This document shows, one piece after another, positions 1 to 57,705 of a DNA stretch of 64,000 nt (its first letter is position 1; each line of letters opens with the position of its first letter). The DNA lies in the NCBI GenBank assembly GCA_030674155.1, contig CM060318.1, positions 71,513,052-71,577,051 on the forward strand, read 5' to 3'. The notes beneath the pieces are model-generated. The model saw only the letters and a program-made list of their open reading frames with translations. It was not told where the DNA came from and searched no databases. Origin of the DNA: Stramonita haemastoma. Its lineage: Eukaryota; Mollusca; Gastropoda; Neogastropoda; Muricidae. A program made the translations under genes and the position numbers.

Positions 1-3000
1 TCGCAACAGTGATTGGTAGTGCACGCGCAGTTTTTAAACTTTATTTATTTTTTACATTATCATAAACACTACATGCTGCTATAAAATTTCACTCTTTTAA
101 AAGCTTGTTATCTAAGCTTTCCAGTGATTTACAACTTTACACACTTAGTTTAGTTTTACATATCAATATCAGGAGTTGTTTGACCCCACCCTACTGCAAA
201 TCAACAATGGCTGCTGTTAATTCAGCCAGCAGCACCTAGTACCGCTGCCGTTATTACAGCGCTACTAGGGTTAAAAATTCTGCTTTATTCATGAAGGAAA
301 ACACAATCTTTATGCAGTTACATTTGGGTTTAGAAAAAAAAACACACATACAAAAAAACCCCCACAACTTGTTACTGATTAGAAAGATTAAAAATAATAC
401 TTCGTAAACAATGCAACATTTTCCCTGCAGGAATATCCCCCCCCCCCCAAAAAAAAAAAAAGAAAAAGAAAAGAAAAATAACAAAAAAACACATGGGGGA
501 GGGGTGACCCTCAGTTCAACCTTTCATCATTAAGTTGTACACAAATCTGACTAGAGTTGTTACAGTGGAGGAACACGTTAATCATGACTACAACTTTTTA
601 AATCATTACTACTCCCGGGTGAGCTTGAGCAGCTTATGCTAAATTCTTGGTGTCTGCTGTTGTTGACTACAAATCTAAGATCATGCATTTAAGGCAGCAT
701 TGCAATGAACACTTTATCAATAGTTATTTACCCCATGGGCTAAGTCGCATGACTGCATTACAACCAAATATCAATCTCTGATTGTGTGATAGCTCCAATC
801 CTATCTATGTACAATCTTTTATCTTTACTTTCATATTCCTCAGCCATGCTGTTTTGAAGTCCTTGACCTTCAAACACACTGTTCCTGCAGCAACTTCCAT
901 GGCTTCAAGGTCACACAGCATGACAAGTTTGCAGAAGTGAGTTAACTAACTACAGCTACCCTGCACCACATAAACTTTTCCCATGCTGATATGTTGAAAG
1001 CTACAAACAGTTTCTGATTTACACATGGCATTTTTTAGGGGGGTGCAAATGGTTAACCGTCTTATAACTAACTCCACTACATGCCTGTGTAACAACATAT
1101 AGCAAAATGTATTCAAACTGACGTTTTATTTACACGAGAAATAGTATATTTGCATTATAATGGTAGAAAGGACTACTCTATAAAAAGGATGAGCAGTGCA
1201 CCAAACAAGGGTGTGTTTGTGTCAGCAGACAATGATTATGTGGAACTGGCTTATGGGTGTTGTTCTAAACTGCATCTTGAGAAAAAGTACGCACAAACTT
1301 CTTTTCTTTACACTTGTTCTCCAACCATGATACTATCTTCATCAAGTGATGTCATTTTTAGTCTAAATATGCTCAGAAGACATTTTCCTATGCACTGACA
1401 GTATTTCTATTGAGACAAAGCAAAACTACAGGACAAACATTTTCATGAAATATGTATGTGTACAGCACAAAGTGCAGGGGGAAATGGAAAAAGAAAGGCA
1501 GCAGTTTTGGCAGGAGGAGTCAGGGGCAGAAATATTGAAGCCAGCCATAAGCGACTGAATTGAATTTAGTGGGATGAGAAATCCAGAAGCAGTATTAGAT
1601 AATCAAACACTCATTGTCAGATAGAGCTGTCTAATGCACAATGTTTTCCACCTGAACAGCACTTTCTCAAACACAAACAACATGAAAATGTCAGAGAAAA
1701 AAAAAGAAAAAAAGTTCCATTTTCCCCAGTGGTATATGAACTTCAGTGTTGAAATATGCTCTGGAACTATCATCCTTTTGTACCGATTTAAAAACAACAA
1801 CACATTTCTCAGTAACACAAGAGAACAATATAAATCATGACTTGAGATGAGAACTAGACTGTACGAAGTGCACCATCAATATGACAGAAAACCATATCAT
1901 TGCCTCAATAAACCACACACAAATAAAAAAGTACTCTCAAACAGTCAAATAAAAACAAAACAAAACAAAACCTTCAGGAACCTGATTGCACCATTTGTGA
2001 AAACAGTATTTATGAACAATTCTCACATATATGTCATTCCTGAAGGTGACGTCACCGCTAGTTTTTAGTGACTTTTTTCCCCTCCTGTCCATCTGAACAT
2101 GATCAGTATACAAACTACAATAAAGACACTGTCAGGAATAAAATGTTCAGCACCTACTCATGCACAAGTGAGACTGGAAATTTTAAAAAGCACCCTGATC
2201 TCAATTATACAAATGATACAGTTCGATGAGCACCATTCACATCATTCAAGCCACACAACTGAATTACACACCCATCACACTTTTTTAAAGCTCCCTATTC
2301 CCTCACACTTTCTAGATGTCACCACTTTTACTTTGAGCATGAGATTCACAATGTCAGAAAGATCTACACTCCACATGATGGAAACTATCATACATACACA
2401 GACAGTCCAGCACAGATCAGAATGTGAAGAGGAGACCCATAGATGCTTTGCAGGAATCTTTGTCATTTTCCCTTGGGTGTGTGAATAGCTTAGCAGCTGT
2501 GTTTACACTATGCAGTTCACATGTGACAAGACTCTGCAGTCATTCGAAGTTATTCCCTCCCTGTCAGTCTGTCACCAAAACTTTACACAGGGGGGACCTA
2601 CCCTCAGGATCACCAGTAGTCCTACATTGGAGTCGTGAAAAACCGTATTGCTCTACAAATAACATTGACATAAAATAACTTTAAAACTGTACATGACAAT
2701 GTTTTCCTCCATATGCCTACTGAAATGTTAAAAACAAAAATGATTTTTTTGTTCAGAAAAAAAGACTGCCTGTTAATATCTATCTGATAATATTTATCAC
2801 TACACACTGTTTTTAATTGATCATTTGTTCGTAGTAGGAGCACAAAAGGTACAAGCACCTCTGTACCTTTACTGCAGTTAACTGGATTCCCTCACTTTTT
2901 CAGAGGGGGAAACTTAACTTCTTTTCTTTTTATTCCTCCAGCTTTTCTCTATAGTATAGCATTTCTGTCCTGCTGTTCTCATGTCACTCATTTCAATCTC

Positions 3001-5794
3001 TGTGCTCCATCGTGTGGATTCTCAGGGTCACAAGTCCACAGGGAGGCTGTCAATGTCAGGCGGCTGTGGGCCACCAGCCTGAGAGGCCCTGCACTGCTGC
3101 AGGTCACTTTGGTGGAGTTCAGTGTGCATGTTCTGAGTAACATATGCAGGACACCACCTGCTAAGCCCCCTACAGATGATAGTTAAAGCTGGACAGAGAC
3201 ACCAACCCAGGGTGGCAACCGCTACAACGTCCCTCCAACCACCTTCTTCCATGAACCTTCAACCCTGAGGGCTTTGACACAAACTCACAACAGGCACAGA
3301 AGTGTATGGGGAAACTGAAAAAGAGGTCACCATGAGACTTCAGCAACCAGTGCCATCCAATCAGAGACAAGTGCTTTGCTTTGAAACTTCTTGACCGGGC
3401 TGAACTCTACACTTTGTATCATAATATATCCTGATGTCAAATGGCCTGAGATTTTTTATTTGTATACCTTTTTATGTCACAACAGATTTTTCTGAAAAAG
3501 ATACAGACGCCAACAGTGTTTGTCAGGTAATTTGAGCAACACTCAAAATTGCATCATTGATCTTTTCCTACTCATCAAAATATTCAAATCTTTTTCTGTG
3601 CATTTCTAGATTAGATTTCCTTGTTTACAACCTTAAAAATATATTTATAAGTTTCCATTCCCTAACCATTACTAGCACTTTTGTATACTTTTGTTGGGGG
3701 TCACAGAGTCCTGGTTGGGTCATAAGATAAAATGAATCCTTCAACCATCCAAAATAACCATTCAATGATTTTCTTGATGTAGATGACACTGCTGTGATTG
3801 ACCCAACCTGATGATATTTACTGACGACAATAGCATCTAACCTAAATATTCGCAGTCTAATACACAGAATGACCTCATCTTAAACCATTTAGTACTGCCA
3901 ATTCTTGCCCTTATTAGTATAAAAAAAAAAGGAAACAGAAAATGATAGATTTATTTGTAAATATAAACAACAGACTTGGCAGATAAATAAGGAGATAAAA
4001 ACCAACGAACAGATATTTACAACAAAAAAAAAGCCATGATCAAAAATGTCTGACAGAGGTTTACATAAATAAGAAAGTAAATAAATAGCAACCATAAATT
4101 GAGATAATACTGCAAAAAAAAGAAAAGAAAAAAGAAAGCAATGAACAGTGGAAATATTAGTATTTACTTTGTCTCCAAACCTGTAGGATCTCAGGTCTTT
4201 AACTACTACTAATTTTTCTTCCTAGAAAACATGGACTGCTCAACAGCTCTTTCCCCTGACAAGTAAAATAGTTTTGTGTCACATTCTTAAGTAGTTTTCA
4301 ATATTGTTCTTTTTAACTATAAAGAAAAATTATTGACTGCCAGGTCCATTCTAGGGTCACATCCCTTCACATGGTCCCATCAGCAAACTTCACAAATGAC
4401 AACAAAATCATCAATTGCAGCCTTACTCCATCCTCAAGGAAGTGAATGAAAATTAGAGACAGGAAAAAAGATACTGGAGGCAAAAATAAAAATGAACCTT
4501 GATTTATAAAAAAAAAGAAAAGAAAAAAAAAAGGGGAGAGAGCATATCGGGCAAAAAACCCCAAACCCAAACCAACCCAAACCAAAAATGCCAACTACCT
4601 ACCAGCTGCAACCCTGATTGCTGCGATCTTTCTATAACATTTTTTTTTTCACAGTGTGCAGTGCCTAAGTGTGGATTCATACAATATTGAACAGTCAGGT
4701 TTATATCATCAAGCCAAATGAAGAAATAAATACACAGGTGTTACTGGAGATGTAGAGCATAGATGGGTTGCTAAAACCACTACATACACAAGTCATTTAT
4801 TTCCAACATACGTGATAATGAGCTTGGCATCAACCTGAAAGCTGTAGAACATGCTGACATCTGGTTGGTGAGAATCCATATTTTATATTAAAAAAAAATA
4901 TTCCACACTAAGAACATGCTGTTTTAAAGCTTAATCACAAATGTTCTTCACAGCTGAATTTCACTGTATGTATTTATCTGAAAATGTTTTATTAAAAAAA
5001 GAAAATCTGTGGAAAGGCAAAAGAAAAGCTTGGTTCCTGCAACTACCTACATTTGCTTTGGAATCCACAAACAGAATCAGAGTAATATCCTGTGGTAAAA
5101 ATTCAACATCATGACTCAGAGATAAACACACACATATTAAACTCTCTTTGAACAGAACAAACAATCCAGAGACTGAGCACTGATAAGGCTGCTTCTATCA
5201 AGCCCTTACTTATGGCCGATAAAAGTCTATAATACTGGGGAGGTGGTGGGCCAAAATTCCTAGCATTTCCAAACATTTAAATAACAAAAACACAAGTGAA
5301 AGACAAGGACACACACACAAACACCCACAGACCTCCCAGCAGTGAACGAACAAAGTCGCATCATTCCTTCCTTCCTTTCACCTTTCAGCGAATTCTCAGG
5401 TAACATCTCTTGAGACAGACCCAACACGAACTTGCTGCCGGCTGACACTGGTATTGACCAGTCTAGTGGAATATGTAGGACAAACTGCTGTGGGCGCAAG
5501 GACCCCCCCCCCAACAGTAAAGTAGTCAATGACCCTGTTCACAACCTTTCGGTAGTTTTGCACACTTGATGAGCTTCACTTCTCTTCCACACACACCTCA
5601 GGGTGCTGTCTTCATCTGTAATGCAACGTGACACAGTAGTAAAATGGTGAGAGACTGCACTCCTCCCTGACGGCTAGCGGAGCCATCAGCACAAGTCTTG
5701 TGGTGTACAGCCGAGGCTCCCAGGCCTTCACATGCAGCACACAGTGGCCTGTCCACACACCAAACACAGCAAGCAAAAACACGCTGAAGAATTC
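1..5794 (-). other. USP7 3' UTR and downstream DNA
   Basis: No coding exon was recognised. The sequence is AT-rich with short poly-A and poly-T tracts. It may be a long 3' UTR: AATAAA on the minus strand occurs about 0.8 kb after the stop (4993-4988) and again near the window edge (about 52-42). The part at 3000-3370 is more GC-rich and complex but has no convincing protein. The true transcript end is unknown. Confidence 0.4.
4988..4993 (-). terminator. candidate USP7 polyadenylation signal (AATAAA)
   Basis: Canonical hexamer on the transcribed strand, about 800 bases past the stop codon. Other hexamers exist further downstream, so its use is not established. Confidence 0.25.
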
Positions 5795-39713
<33,919 letters not shown>

Positions 39714-39992
39714 CGCACAGATGTTAAAATGCTGCTCCTGCACTAAAGTCTACAGGTTCCTCATACGTTAGGCCTAGTAGCTAAATTGTTTAATGACTCC
39801 CACACAGCGTGTTTCCGTTGAGCAAGGCCTTTTGATGCCTTTAACGAGGCATTTCAACTGCGCATGCGCACATTACCAGCATTTCCGTTAGAGTAAAAAA
39901 ATTGGTCACCACCTCTCTTCAGAACAAGATTTCATGTATGAAAAGCTGTATTTTTGTGTGAATATCAGCTGTTAAAGCTGAACACGCCAGCC
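39714..39992. promoter_or_regulatory. divergent promoter between USP7 and HAPSTR1
   Basis: The two ATGs are separated by 279 bases, which must hold both 5' UTRs and start sites. There is no TATA box at a sensible place. The interval is richer in CpG than the introns around it. A perfect NRF1-type palindrome lies at 39859-39870. A YY1-like AAGATGGCGG (39603-39612) and an E-box CACGTG (39584-39589) lie just inside USP7 intron 1. Divergent TATA-less promoters with NRF1 and YY1 sites are typical of housekeeping gene pairs. Confidence 0.75.
39859..39870. promoter_or_regulatory. NRF1-type binding site TGCGCATGCGCA
   Basis: Exact match to the palindromic consensus YGCGCAYGCGCR, placed between the two divergent genes, 146 bases from the USP7 ATG and 123 from the HAPSTR1 ATG. 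Confidence 0.7.
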
Positions 39993-50688
<10,696 letters not shown>

Positions 50689-50736
50689 CTTGAAATATGG
50701 AGCCCTCATTGTCGTCACTTAGTCATGAAACTGTTT

Positions 50737-50769
<33 letters not shown>

Positions 50770-51159
50770 TGAACGTAAGTAAGAGAAATGTTTCTGACAA
50801 CGCGAATGTGAAAACAAAACCTGCATAGATGGTGAAGTCTAAACATGATTTCCTGTGATGTTTTAAACGTTGCATTCTTTTTACAGAGGTCATGCATTGT
50901 AATGTCACTCAAAATTATGCAAAACAACAGGTGGTTGTCTGTTTTTTCTCTTACTGGAATCTGAAGCTGACTGCTGTGTGAGAGACAGCAGCACCGCTGT
51001 GTATGTGTGGAAGCAAGGCAGCTGGTGGGGCTGTATGTAGCCTGAGGTCTGAAGTGAGTGGTTGCTGGATCGTGAGCGTCTGTGCACAGAAGAATGTCAG
51101 TCTTCATCCGTGCTTCTTGTATAGCTGGGCCTTTGCTAGCAAACTAAAACTGTTGATGA

Positions 51160-51165
51160 AATAAA
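51160..51165 (+). terminator. candidate proximal HAPSTR1 polyadenylation signal (AATAAA)
   Basis: First canonical hexamer after the stop codon (472 bases), followed by a GT-rich stretch. Use not established. Confidence 0.35.
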
Positions 51166-54148
51166 TCGGTGCCTGTGGAGGTGGATCCATTGAATAAGAT
51201 CATCTGAAGGATGTGGCTTTGACAGATTTAGAGTACATGATTGGTTCCATTGTGCGTGTGTGTTCCTTATGGGAAGATGATGGAGATTGTGAAATCTGGT
51301 TTGCCCTTTTGTGTGTTGTGTTTGTCAGGTTTTTGTTTGTTTTGTTTGTTTGTTCACTTATGTTAGAAAAGGGCGATGAATTCTTTTTAAAACTACCATA
51401 ATCCTGTATTCTGTGCTTGTATTTGGCTCCATTGCTCCCTGCCTGTCCCTGCTTACAGTGCTTCAAAAGACCTTCAGTTTTGATTCAAAAGTTATTATCT
51501 TTTTTTTTTCCCCTGCACATATTTGTACATAGACATAGGCATAAACAGAGCCAATATACCATTGTAAACAGGGCGCCAGTTTAGTTGACTTGTACAAGCA
51601 TCTGACTTACAGGTTGCATGCCACAGTTGTGCGTTGTGAATCCGGGTGCACTTCAGTAAAAGTGGCCTTCTCACTGCCCAATGTTTTGTCATGCTGTTAT
51701 CAACTTTTTTTTTGGTGGTTGTTCATATTGTCATTTTTGTTGTGTCAACGAGTCCCTTTCTCTGCATCTTCCTGGAGTAATCGTTTTTCAGTGTTTTGGC
51801 TGGTTGTTGGCATTCTCTATTGGTTCTGTTGCCAGACCAACAAACCTGCTGGGGTGCCTGCTTGCCAAGCCAGGGGTGGAACAATGAATGTACGTGCTAT
51901 GTGTCATAGCTGCTGTTTTGATGATCTTCCTTTGCATTTCAACAAATTTAGATGAAAAAAAAGCCTATTGCGCTGTTCAATGGATAAGTCCCCTGTACCT
52001 ATCAAAAGATGTAACAGTGACCAGTGAAACAAGAGAGGCTGCTGCTATTTCTGGACATGGCTTCTGGCCTAGGTTGGTGAGCCTCTGCCATAATCCAGCA
52101 CTGCAATCATGCCTTTGGGTGTAATGATATTTGTGCACCTCATGAACCATAGATTTATCCATCACATCATTCAGGTTGATACATCCAGGATGCAAGTGTG
52201 ACGGTCTAAGCCAGCCTGGGGCGAAACAGTCTTGTCACTTCTTTTTATATCGTTTCCTGATCAGTTAATGGAGCTGGAACAACGCTGAGTACCTGTCAAG
52301 GATTAGTTACTGAAGTTTGGTCAGAAGTGAACGAAGTATCCTGTTTGACTTTAGGAGAATTTTTAAGTGATGAGATTGACCGTCAAGACTCTAAGAGGGA
52401 AGTTTTTTGTTGTTTTTTTTTACCCAAAGTAGATCATCTCCATATGGTGTTAGTCATATTGATTATTAGGAAGATGATATGCATGCATTTTTCATTTATT
52501 TGCAAACTTTGAAGATGTTGATAGAATGCATGTTTGGTAAGTAAAAGCTGCTCATTATATCAAGGTGGTAATTGTGTTTTAGTATCATTACAATCATCAT
52601 AATAACATGCTGCCATATATTTGCTTTGGAAGAAAGTTTGAGGGAAAAAAAAAAGGAAAAACCACCACAAATCAAGCATCTACAAAGAAAAAAAAAGACG
52701 GGGGTGGGGGTGGGGGGAGGATATGTCGTCATTCATTTTAATAGTCGTCACCTGTTTAGAAAACAAACCTAGAGTTTATGTGGGCAAGTCTTCAGCTTCT
52801 ATGTGTGGTGGTTAGTCATTTGTTCACATTATTCTGGTGAAATGCAGTTTGAAGAAACATTTACTACTCAAAAGAATTCAAGGGCCACATAGCACTTTTT
52901 TTTACAGGTTGAAAAACAGGTTAAACTAATGCAAGAGTAAGGTGTTTTATGTTTTATTGTAATGTAATATTCATTCATTGATTAATCTTTAATCATTTTT
53001 TTTAACAGGGGACACTAAGCAACTGAGAGTATATTTTGTTTGAATAGGCCTACACGCTCTTTTGCATAAATGATACAAAAACTAGGAACTGCTCAGCAGG
53101 GTTGTAACACTCCTCAAAAGTCCCTAGTATTCCTGGGTTTGGGAGAGCCCTGGTTAGAGGTTCCGAAATGTCCCTAATAAGCAAACTACTGAAGAGGAAA
53201 CCCCTGTAAGTGCCTAAAATGAAAAATATTAATGCCATTTATATGTCAAAACCTTTTTAAGATGAAAAAAAAATTTGAAGAATGAATTGAGAAGCTATTG
53301 ATTTTTTTAAGTTCATGGAACAGTTTATGATGGGAGAAAACTATATCAGTCTAAGGGAGCTAATTTCTACATTGACAAATTCTCATCTACATGTTAAATG
53401 ACATCTTCACAAAAAAGCAGGCCCAAAGTAAAAAGTCTGTGATGTAACAGAAATGTAAACAGCTAACAAAACTCTGTAATGTTACATAAATCCAATCAGT
53501 AAATTTGTGCATGCTGTATCAGAACTTGGCAGCAGCAATCTAGTGATGATCTAATGTTTTATCAGAGAAATCTTCAGCAAAGAAACCAGCAGAATCCCTT
53601 GAGATTTTGCCTAAGTGCAACACATTCAGATCCGTAAAAGCAAGCTTTAAGTAAAACATGGCACCAGCAACACTGTGCTTGGTACCAGGTGTATACTACA
53701 ATCTATGATATGTCAACATAATGAAATGTACTAAACTAAAACCAAGAAAGCTTTGCAACAAAATCAGCTGTTCAAAATAGGATTTCCACCCCCCCCCAAA
53801 AAAAAAAAAATCCTGAGCACAAATTTTTCTGGGAAAAGATATTTTCATAAAAAAGAATAGGTGCAGTAAGAGTAACTGACATGTGTGCTGAACCTCAGAG
53901 GAAAAAGTCGTAGTAGTCTAATTAATTACCACAGCAACAAGGCCCATACTGTAAAATCTAAAAGTTCTATTTTCAAACATCCCCCTGAAAACGCTTTTTC
54001 TAGAACTTTTTTGGGTAATTATTTCTTTCCTGACCCCCCCCCCCCCCCCTTCCCCCCAGGCCCCACCCTTCTCCCTCCTCCTTTTTTTCCCATTTGTCAG
54101 TTGGCATCAATCCGCCCCCCCCTTTTCCGCCTTCTGTAAATTCCAGCA

Positions 54149-54181
<33 letters not shown>

Positions 54182-54204
54182 CGCGCATGCTGTATTTATT
54201 TATT

Positions 54205-54530
54205 TTATTCTTTTATTTCAAGGATAATGGAATAAGTACTCATGCTTTTTTACATCCAGTCCTTGTGTGTACGCAGCTTTGTAAATTTTGTCATCTGTTC
54301 CTACCTGCACACAATGGCCTACTCTTCCGAAAAGAGAGGATCATGTTTTAATGTGTGCACAATGTGTTCTGTGTGCTTTTGTACATGGGACCTCAGTTTA
54401 TAGTCTTATCTGAAGGATTTTTTGGCAGAGAGGAGTTGGCACTGATAACTCCAGAAGAAAAATCCTCTTAAAAGAGATTTGGGTCAGCAGATCATAAGCA
54501 TATCACTCTAACCACTAGGATATCCCGTAC
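54205..54530 (-). mobile_element. tRNA-headed SINE, near full length
   Basis: Same body and tail. On the minus strand the head begins GGATATCCTAGTGGTTAGAG, which is the most tRNA-like A box of the set. Confidence 0.82.
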
Positions 54531-54532
54531 TC

Positions 54533-54535
<3 letters not shown>

Positions 54536-54601
<66 letters not shown>
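54536..54601. repeat. (GT)n microsatellite
   Basis: About 32 GT units directly after the inverted SINE at 54205-54530. A shorter GT run lies at 54149-54180. Confidence 0.95.
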
Positions 54602-54792
54602 GTAGTAGTAATAGTAATGGTGGTAATCATGTTTTTCCATTTAAAGCATTGCTCACTGTAGGTGTGCAGTGATTTTTTTTTGGGGGGTGGGGAGGGAAGC
54701 TGTTGCTTGCTTAACCTTAGGTTGTGGTGTATATATGTGCACATACACACACACACACTGCATACACACTCATGCACACGCACACACACCCC

Positions 54793-55040
54793 CTTTCTCA
54801 GTGCTGACTCCACTCCCCCAAAAACCCTTTAGATGAGACTGTAAACTGAGGTCCCATGTGCAAACGTGCGCAGAACATCTTGCACACACTTTAAACCTGT
54901 TCCACTTTTTGGAAGAGCAGGCCATTGAATGCCAGTGGGAATGGATGATAAAATTTACCAAAACTGCATACACAAGGGACTGGTTGTAAAAAAAGCACAT
55001 GAGCTTATTCCATTATCAAAATAAAAGAAAGAATGAATAA
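54793..55040 (+). mobile_element. SINE body and tail, head missing
   Basis: Starts at GTGCTGACTCCACTCCCC and runs to the A-rich tail (AATAAATAAATGAAT). Followed by a (CT)n array. Confidence 0.8.
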
Positions 55041-55050
55041 ATAAATGAAT

Positions 55051-55059
55051 CTCTCTCTC

Positions 55060-55134
<75 letters not shown>

Positions 55135-55153
55135 CTTCCCCCCTCCCTCTCTG
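55051..55153. repeat. (CT)n array
   Basis: CT with CTCC interruptions, directly after the SINE tail at 55040. Confidence 0.95.
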
Positions 55154-55849
55154 CACACACCCCTACGTGGATAGACCATTCCAAGTGTTCACATATGAGG
55201 CCAAACTGTCAGCAGTCAAAAGTCCATCTTCAACCCTTGATTTTCTGTTTGAACCCCATAAAAATTCTTTCATTTTTGCTGATTACTGTCTGCAAGAGCC
55301 TTGTTCACTTTTTGGGATTCAGTCATCACCAATAATAAGGGGTCTTGATTCCAATCCTTGCAAAAGCACCTCAGTGACTCTTCAGAAAATATAGGGAACA
55401 AAGAAAAAGACTCACTGGGTCAACACATGAACACTGAAGTTTCCGAACACATAGCTTCCAGTTAAGATTTTCCCAAAGAATTTGGTAGACAAAGCAGATT
55501 ATAAAAAAAAGGGTGTGGAAAGTTAGCTGAGTTGTCATAGCATCAATCTCTATCTCAGAAGGGTGCAGGGTTGAGTCACAGCTAAATCATCTGAATGAGG
55601 ATCTTGTGGCAACATGCTGTCCCCAGGGAGAGCAGTCTGAATTTATGCAGATATCTGCCGGAACTTGGGAAAGGGGGTGGGGGTGGGGGATCCTGTCTTG
55701 TGACCAGCTAAGCCAGGACTCAAACCTGTTCCCTGGTTGCTTTCAGATTAGGAGTTTGACACTATTCCTTGGCTATTTCACCCATCCTGATGGTATGACT
55801 GAGTGAGGCAGAAATACTCTGTGTGTGCCTGAGGCTTCACAAGCTTTCA

Positions 55850-56010
55850 GACCATGTCACAAGTACCCTGAGTTTTCTCACAGCACATTATGGGTTTTGT
55901 CACAAGCGTTTTGGGTTATGTCACAAAGCATTAGGGTCATTTCACAAGCATTTTGCTTATTTCACAAGCATTTGGGTTATGACAGAAGCATTTGGGTTAT
56001 GTTACAAACA
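55850..56010 (+). repeat. degenerate minisatellite, unit about 20 bases
   Basis: Six or more diverged copies of CACAAGCATTTGGGTTATGT follow one another (for example GCGTTTTGGGTTATGTCACA and GCATTTGGGTTATGACAGAA). Confidence 0.75.
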
Positions 56011-56049
56011 ATCTAAGAATAAGCAAAAAACAATCTCACCCACCATACC

Positions 56050-56172
56050 AACAGAAGTTGATTGTTATGCATTTCTGAAACATGAATGCATCCTTTTTGG
56101 CTGATGTGGTGTAAAGAACCCAAAGGCATACAACAGAAGTTGGTTGTTATGCATTTCTGAAACACAAATATG
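56050..56172. repeat. direct repeat of about 40 bases, 80 bases apart
   Basis: ACAGAAGTTG(A/G)TTGTTATGCATTTCTGAAACA occurs at 56051 and 56132. Confidence 0.8.
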
Positions 56173-56439
56173 TCTGTTCAGATAATTTCTCGTATCATTC
56201 CTCTATGGAAGTAATTACTGATTGATTTACTAATGAATAAATTGCCATGTTATTGATTATTCTTTCTAATGCCATTTGATGTCTTAATTTTGTACAAACA
56301 ACTACAAAAATTGGAAGGAAGTGATTGTGACAGTGGCCTTTGAATTCCTTTGAATAGTTTTTATTTGCAGATGTGAGAGAATAGTATTGTCAATTAATCA
56401 TTGAAGTTGATAATAAACATTGAAAAGCTGTGTATATTG

Positions 56440-56440
<1 letters not shown>

Positions 56441-56513
<73 letters not shown>

Positions 56514-56573
56514 GATTTTTTGGTTGTTTAAAAAAAAAAAAATTATGTTCAGCATACTGTCATTTGCAGCTGC

Positions 56574-56642
<69 letters not shown>

Positions 56643-56655
56643 TGTGTGGTGTGTT
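56441..56655. repeat. two (GT)n arrays
   Basis: GT at 56441-56512 and 56577-56655, about 65 bases apart. Confidence 0.95.
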
Positions 56656-57039
56656 AACAATTTGTCATTCTAAGTTGATATTTAAGAATATGACCTATGA
56701 TGTATATATAGTCTGATAGATTTTTGATTGTGTGTTATGTTTTTGTTTTGCTTTGATTAATCTTATATGCTGTTGTTTTCTGAATGATGGATGGGCATCA
56801 TGATAATTATTATTCAAAAGAGTAGGATCACAAGTATCCAGATACTGTAATCTTCTAGACTCATTTCTCCTAGGATTCAGTCATTAATTTTACTTCTTGA
56901 ACTGTGTAACAAGCGCACGCTAGAGTTCGTTAATGAGAAAAATAATAAAGAAAAAAGTTTTAGACTAAGCAGGGATATTGTTTACAGCAGTACTTGAACT
57001 TCAACTGGAATCCTTTTACAGCTTTTACCTTTGCTTGGG

Positions 57040-57330
57040 GAGAGTGTGGGGCAGGATAACCTCATGATTAGAGCCTTGTACTCAATCTCATAGTCCACGT
57101 TCGAGCCACTTCCAGGGCACCCATTTTAGGGAATTTTATCCTGTAGTTAACATCATCACTGACTTAACTCCCTCACAAGTCTTTCAGATGAGACTATAAA
57201 CAGAGGCCCTATATGGGAACGCACACAGAACATCTTACATTAACATTAAAAGTCTGCTCCACTTTTTGAAGAATAGGCCATGGAGTGCTGGCAGGAATGG
57301 ATAACAAAATTTTAAAAGCACAGTGACGCT
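57040..57330 (+). mobile_element. tRNA-headed SINE, diverged
   Basis: Head GGATAACCTCATGATTAGAG with a good B box (ACGTTCGAGCC), then the family body. The tail is replaced by a different repeat (TGTGTTTAGACACCA). Confidence 0.75.
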
Positions 57331-57404
57331 GGTATTGTGTTTAGACACCATTCTAGAAGTCAAAATGCACCTACCTTATTGGTGTATAAAAATTGCCATA
57401 GGGG

Positions 57405-57705
57405 GCGGGATAGCTAAGTGGTCAGAGTGCTCACTCTGCCCAGGTCAATTTAAGCAGCGTTGAGCGTGGTTACCAGCTGGATGGATGACCATTTGCTCAC
57501 CTTGGTTCAGTAGTGTCCCCCCATTCCCCCAACTGTAAATGGGTACCTGCCCTCTTTAGGGTCAGAAGTTGGAAGTTAAAGCAGCAGGGAGAGGAGATGG
57601 GCGCCGCCCTCAATATGTTGGTCCCTAGAGAACCTGAGGCCTCTGATGTGTCGCTCCCCTACGACCGCCTAGGTTATGGAACACCTTTACTTTTTTTTAC
57701 CTTTA
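57405..57705 (+). mobile_element. composite SINE with tRNA-like head and 5S rRNA-like segment
   Basis: GGATAGCTAAGTGGTCAGAG (tRNA A-box-like) is followed at 57450-57490 by TTAAGCAGCGTTGAGC and GCTGGATGGATGACC, close to the internal control region of 5S rRNA (TTAAGCAACGTCGAGC, TTGGATGGGTGACC). The rest is a unique body ending at CCTAGGTTATGGAACACC. Both parts are pol III promoter types. Confidence 0.65.

Noticed and set aside
3028..3370. Overlapping 74- and 66-codon minus-strand ORFs in the USP7 3' region
   Set aside because: The sequence is less AT-rich than its surroundings, but neither frame resembles a known protein. Likely 3' UTR or an old repeat.
39954..39992. HAPSTR1 start at TTG 39954
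   Set aside because: Not an ATG, and the 13 added residues are not conserved. ATG 39993 has a better context.
51590..51955. 121-codon ORF in the HAPSTR1 3' region
   Set aside because: Cys/Phe/Trp-rich, no motif, no splice context, overlapping ORFs in another frame. Looks like chance in T/G-rich DNA.
55850..56010. A CRISPR-like array
   Set aside because: The units are head to tail with no spacers, are degenerate, and sit in an animal genome.
57450..57490. A 5S rRNA gene
   Set aside because: Only about 40 bases of the internal control region are similar; the rest of 5S is absent.
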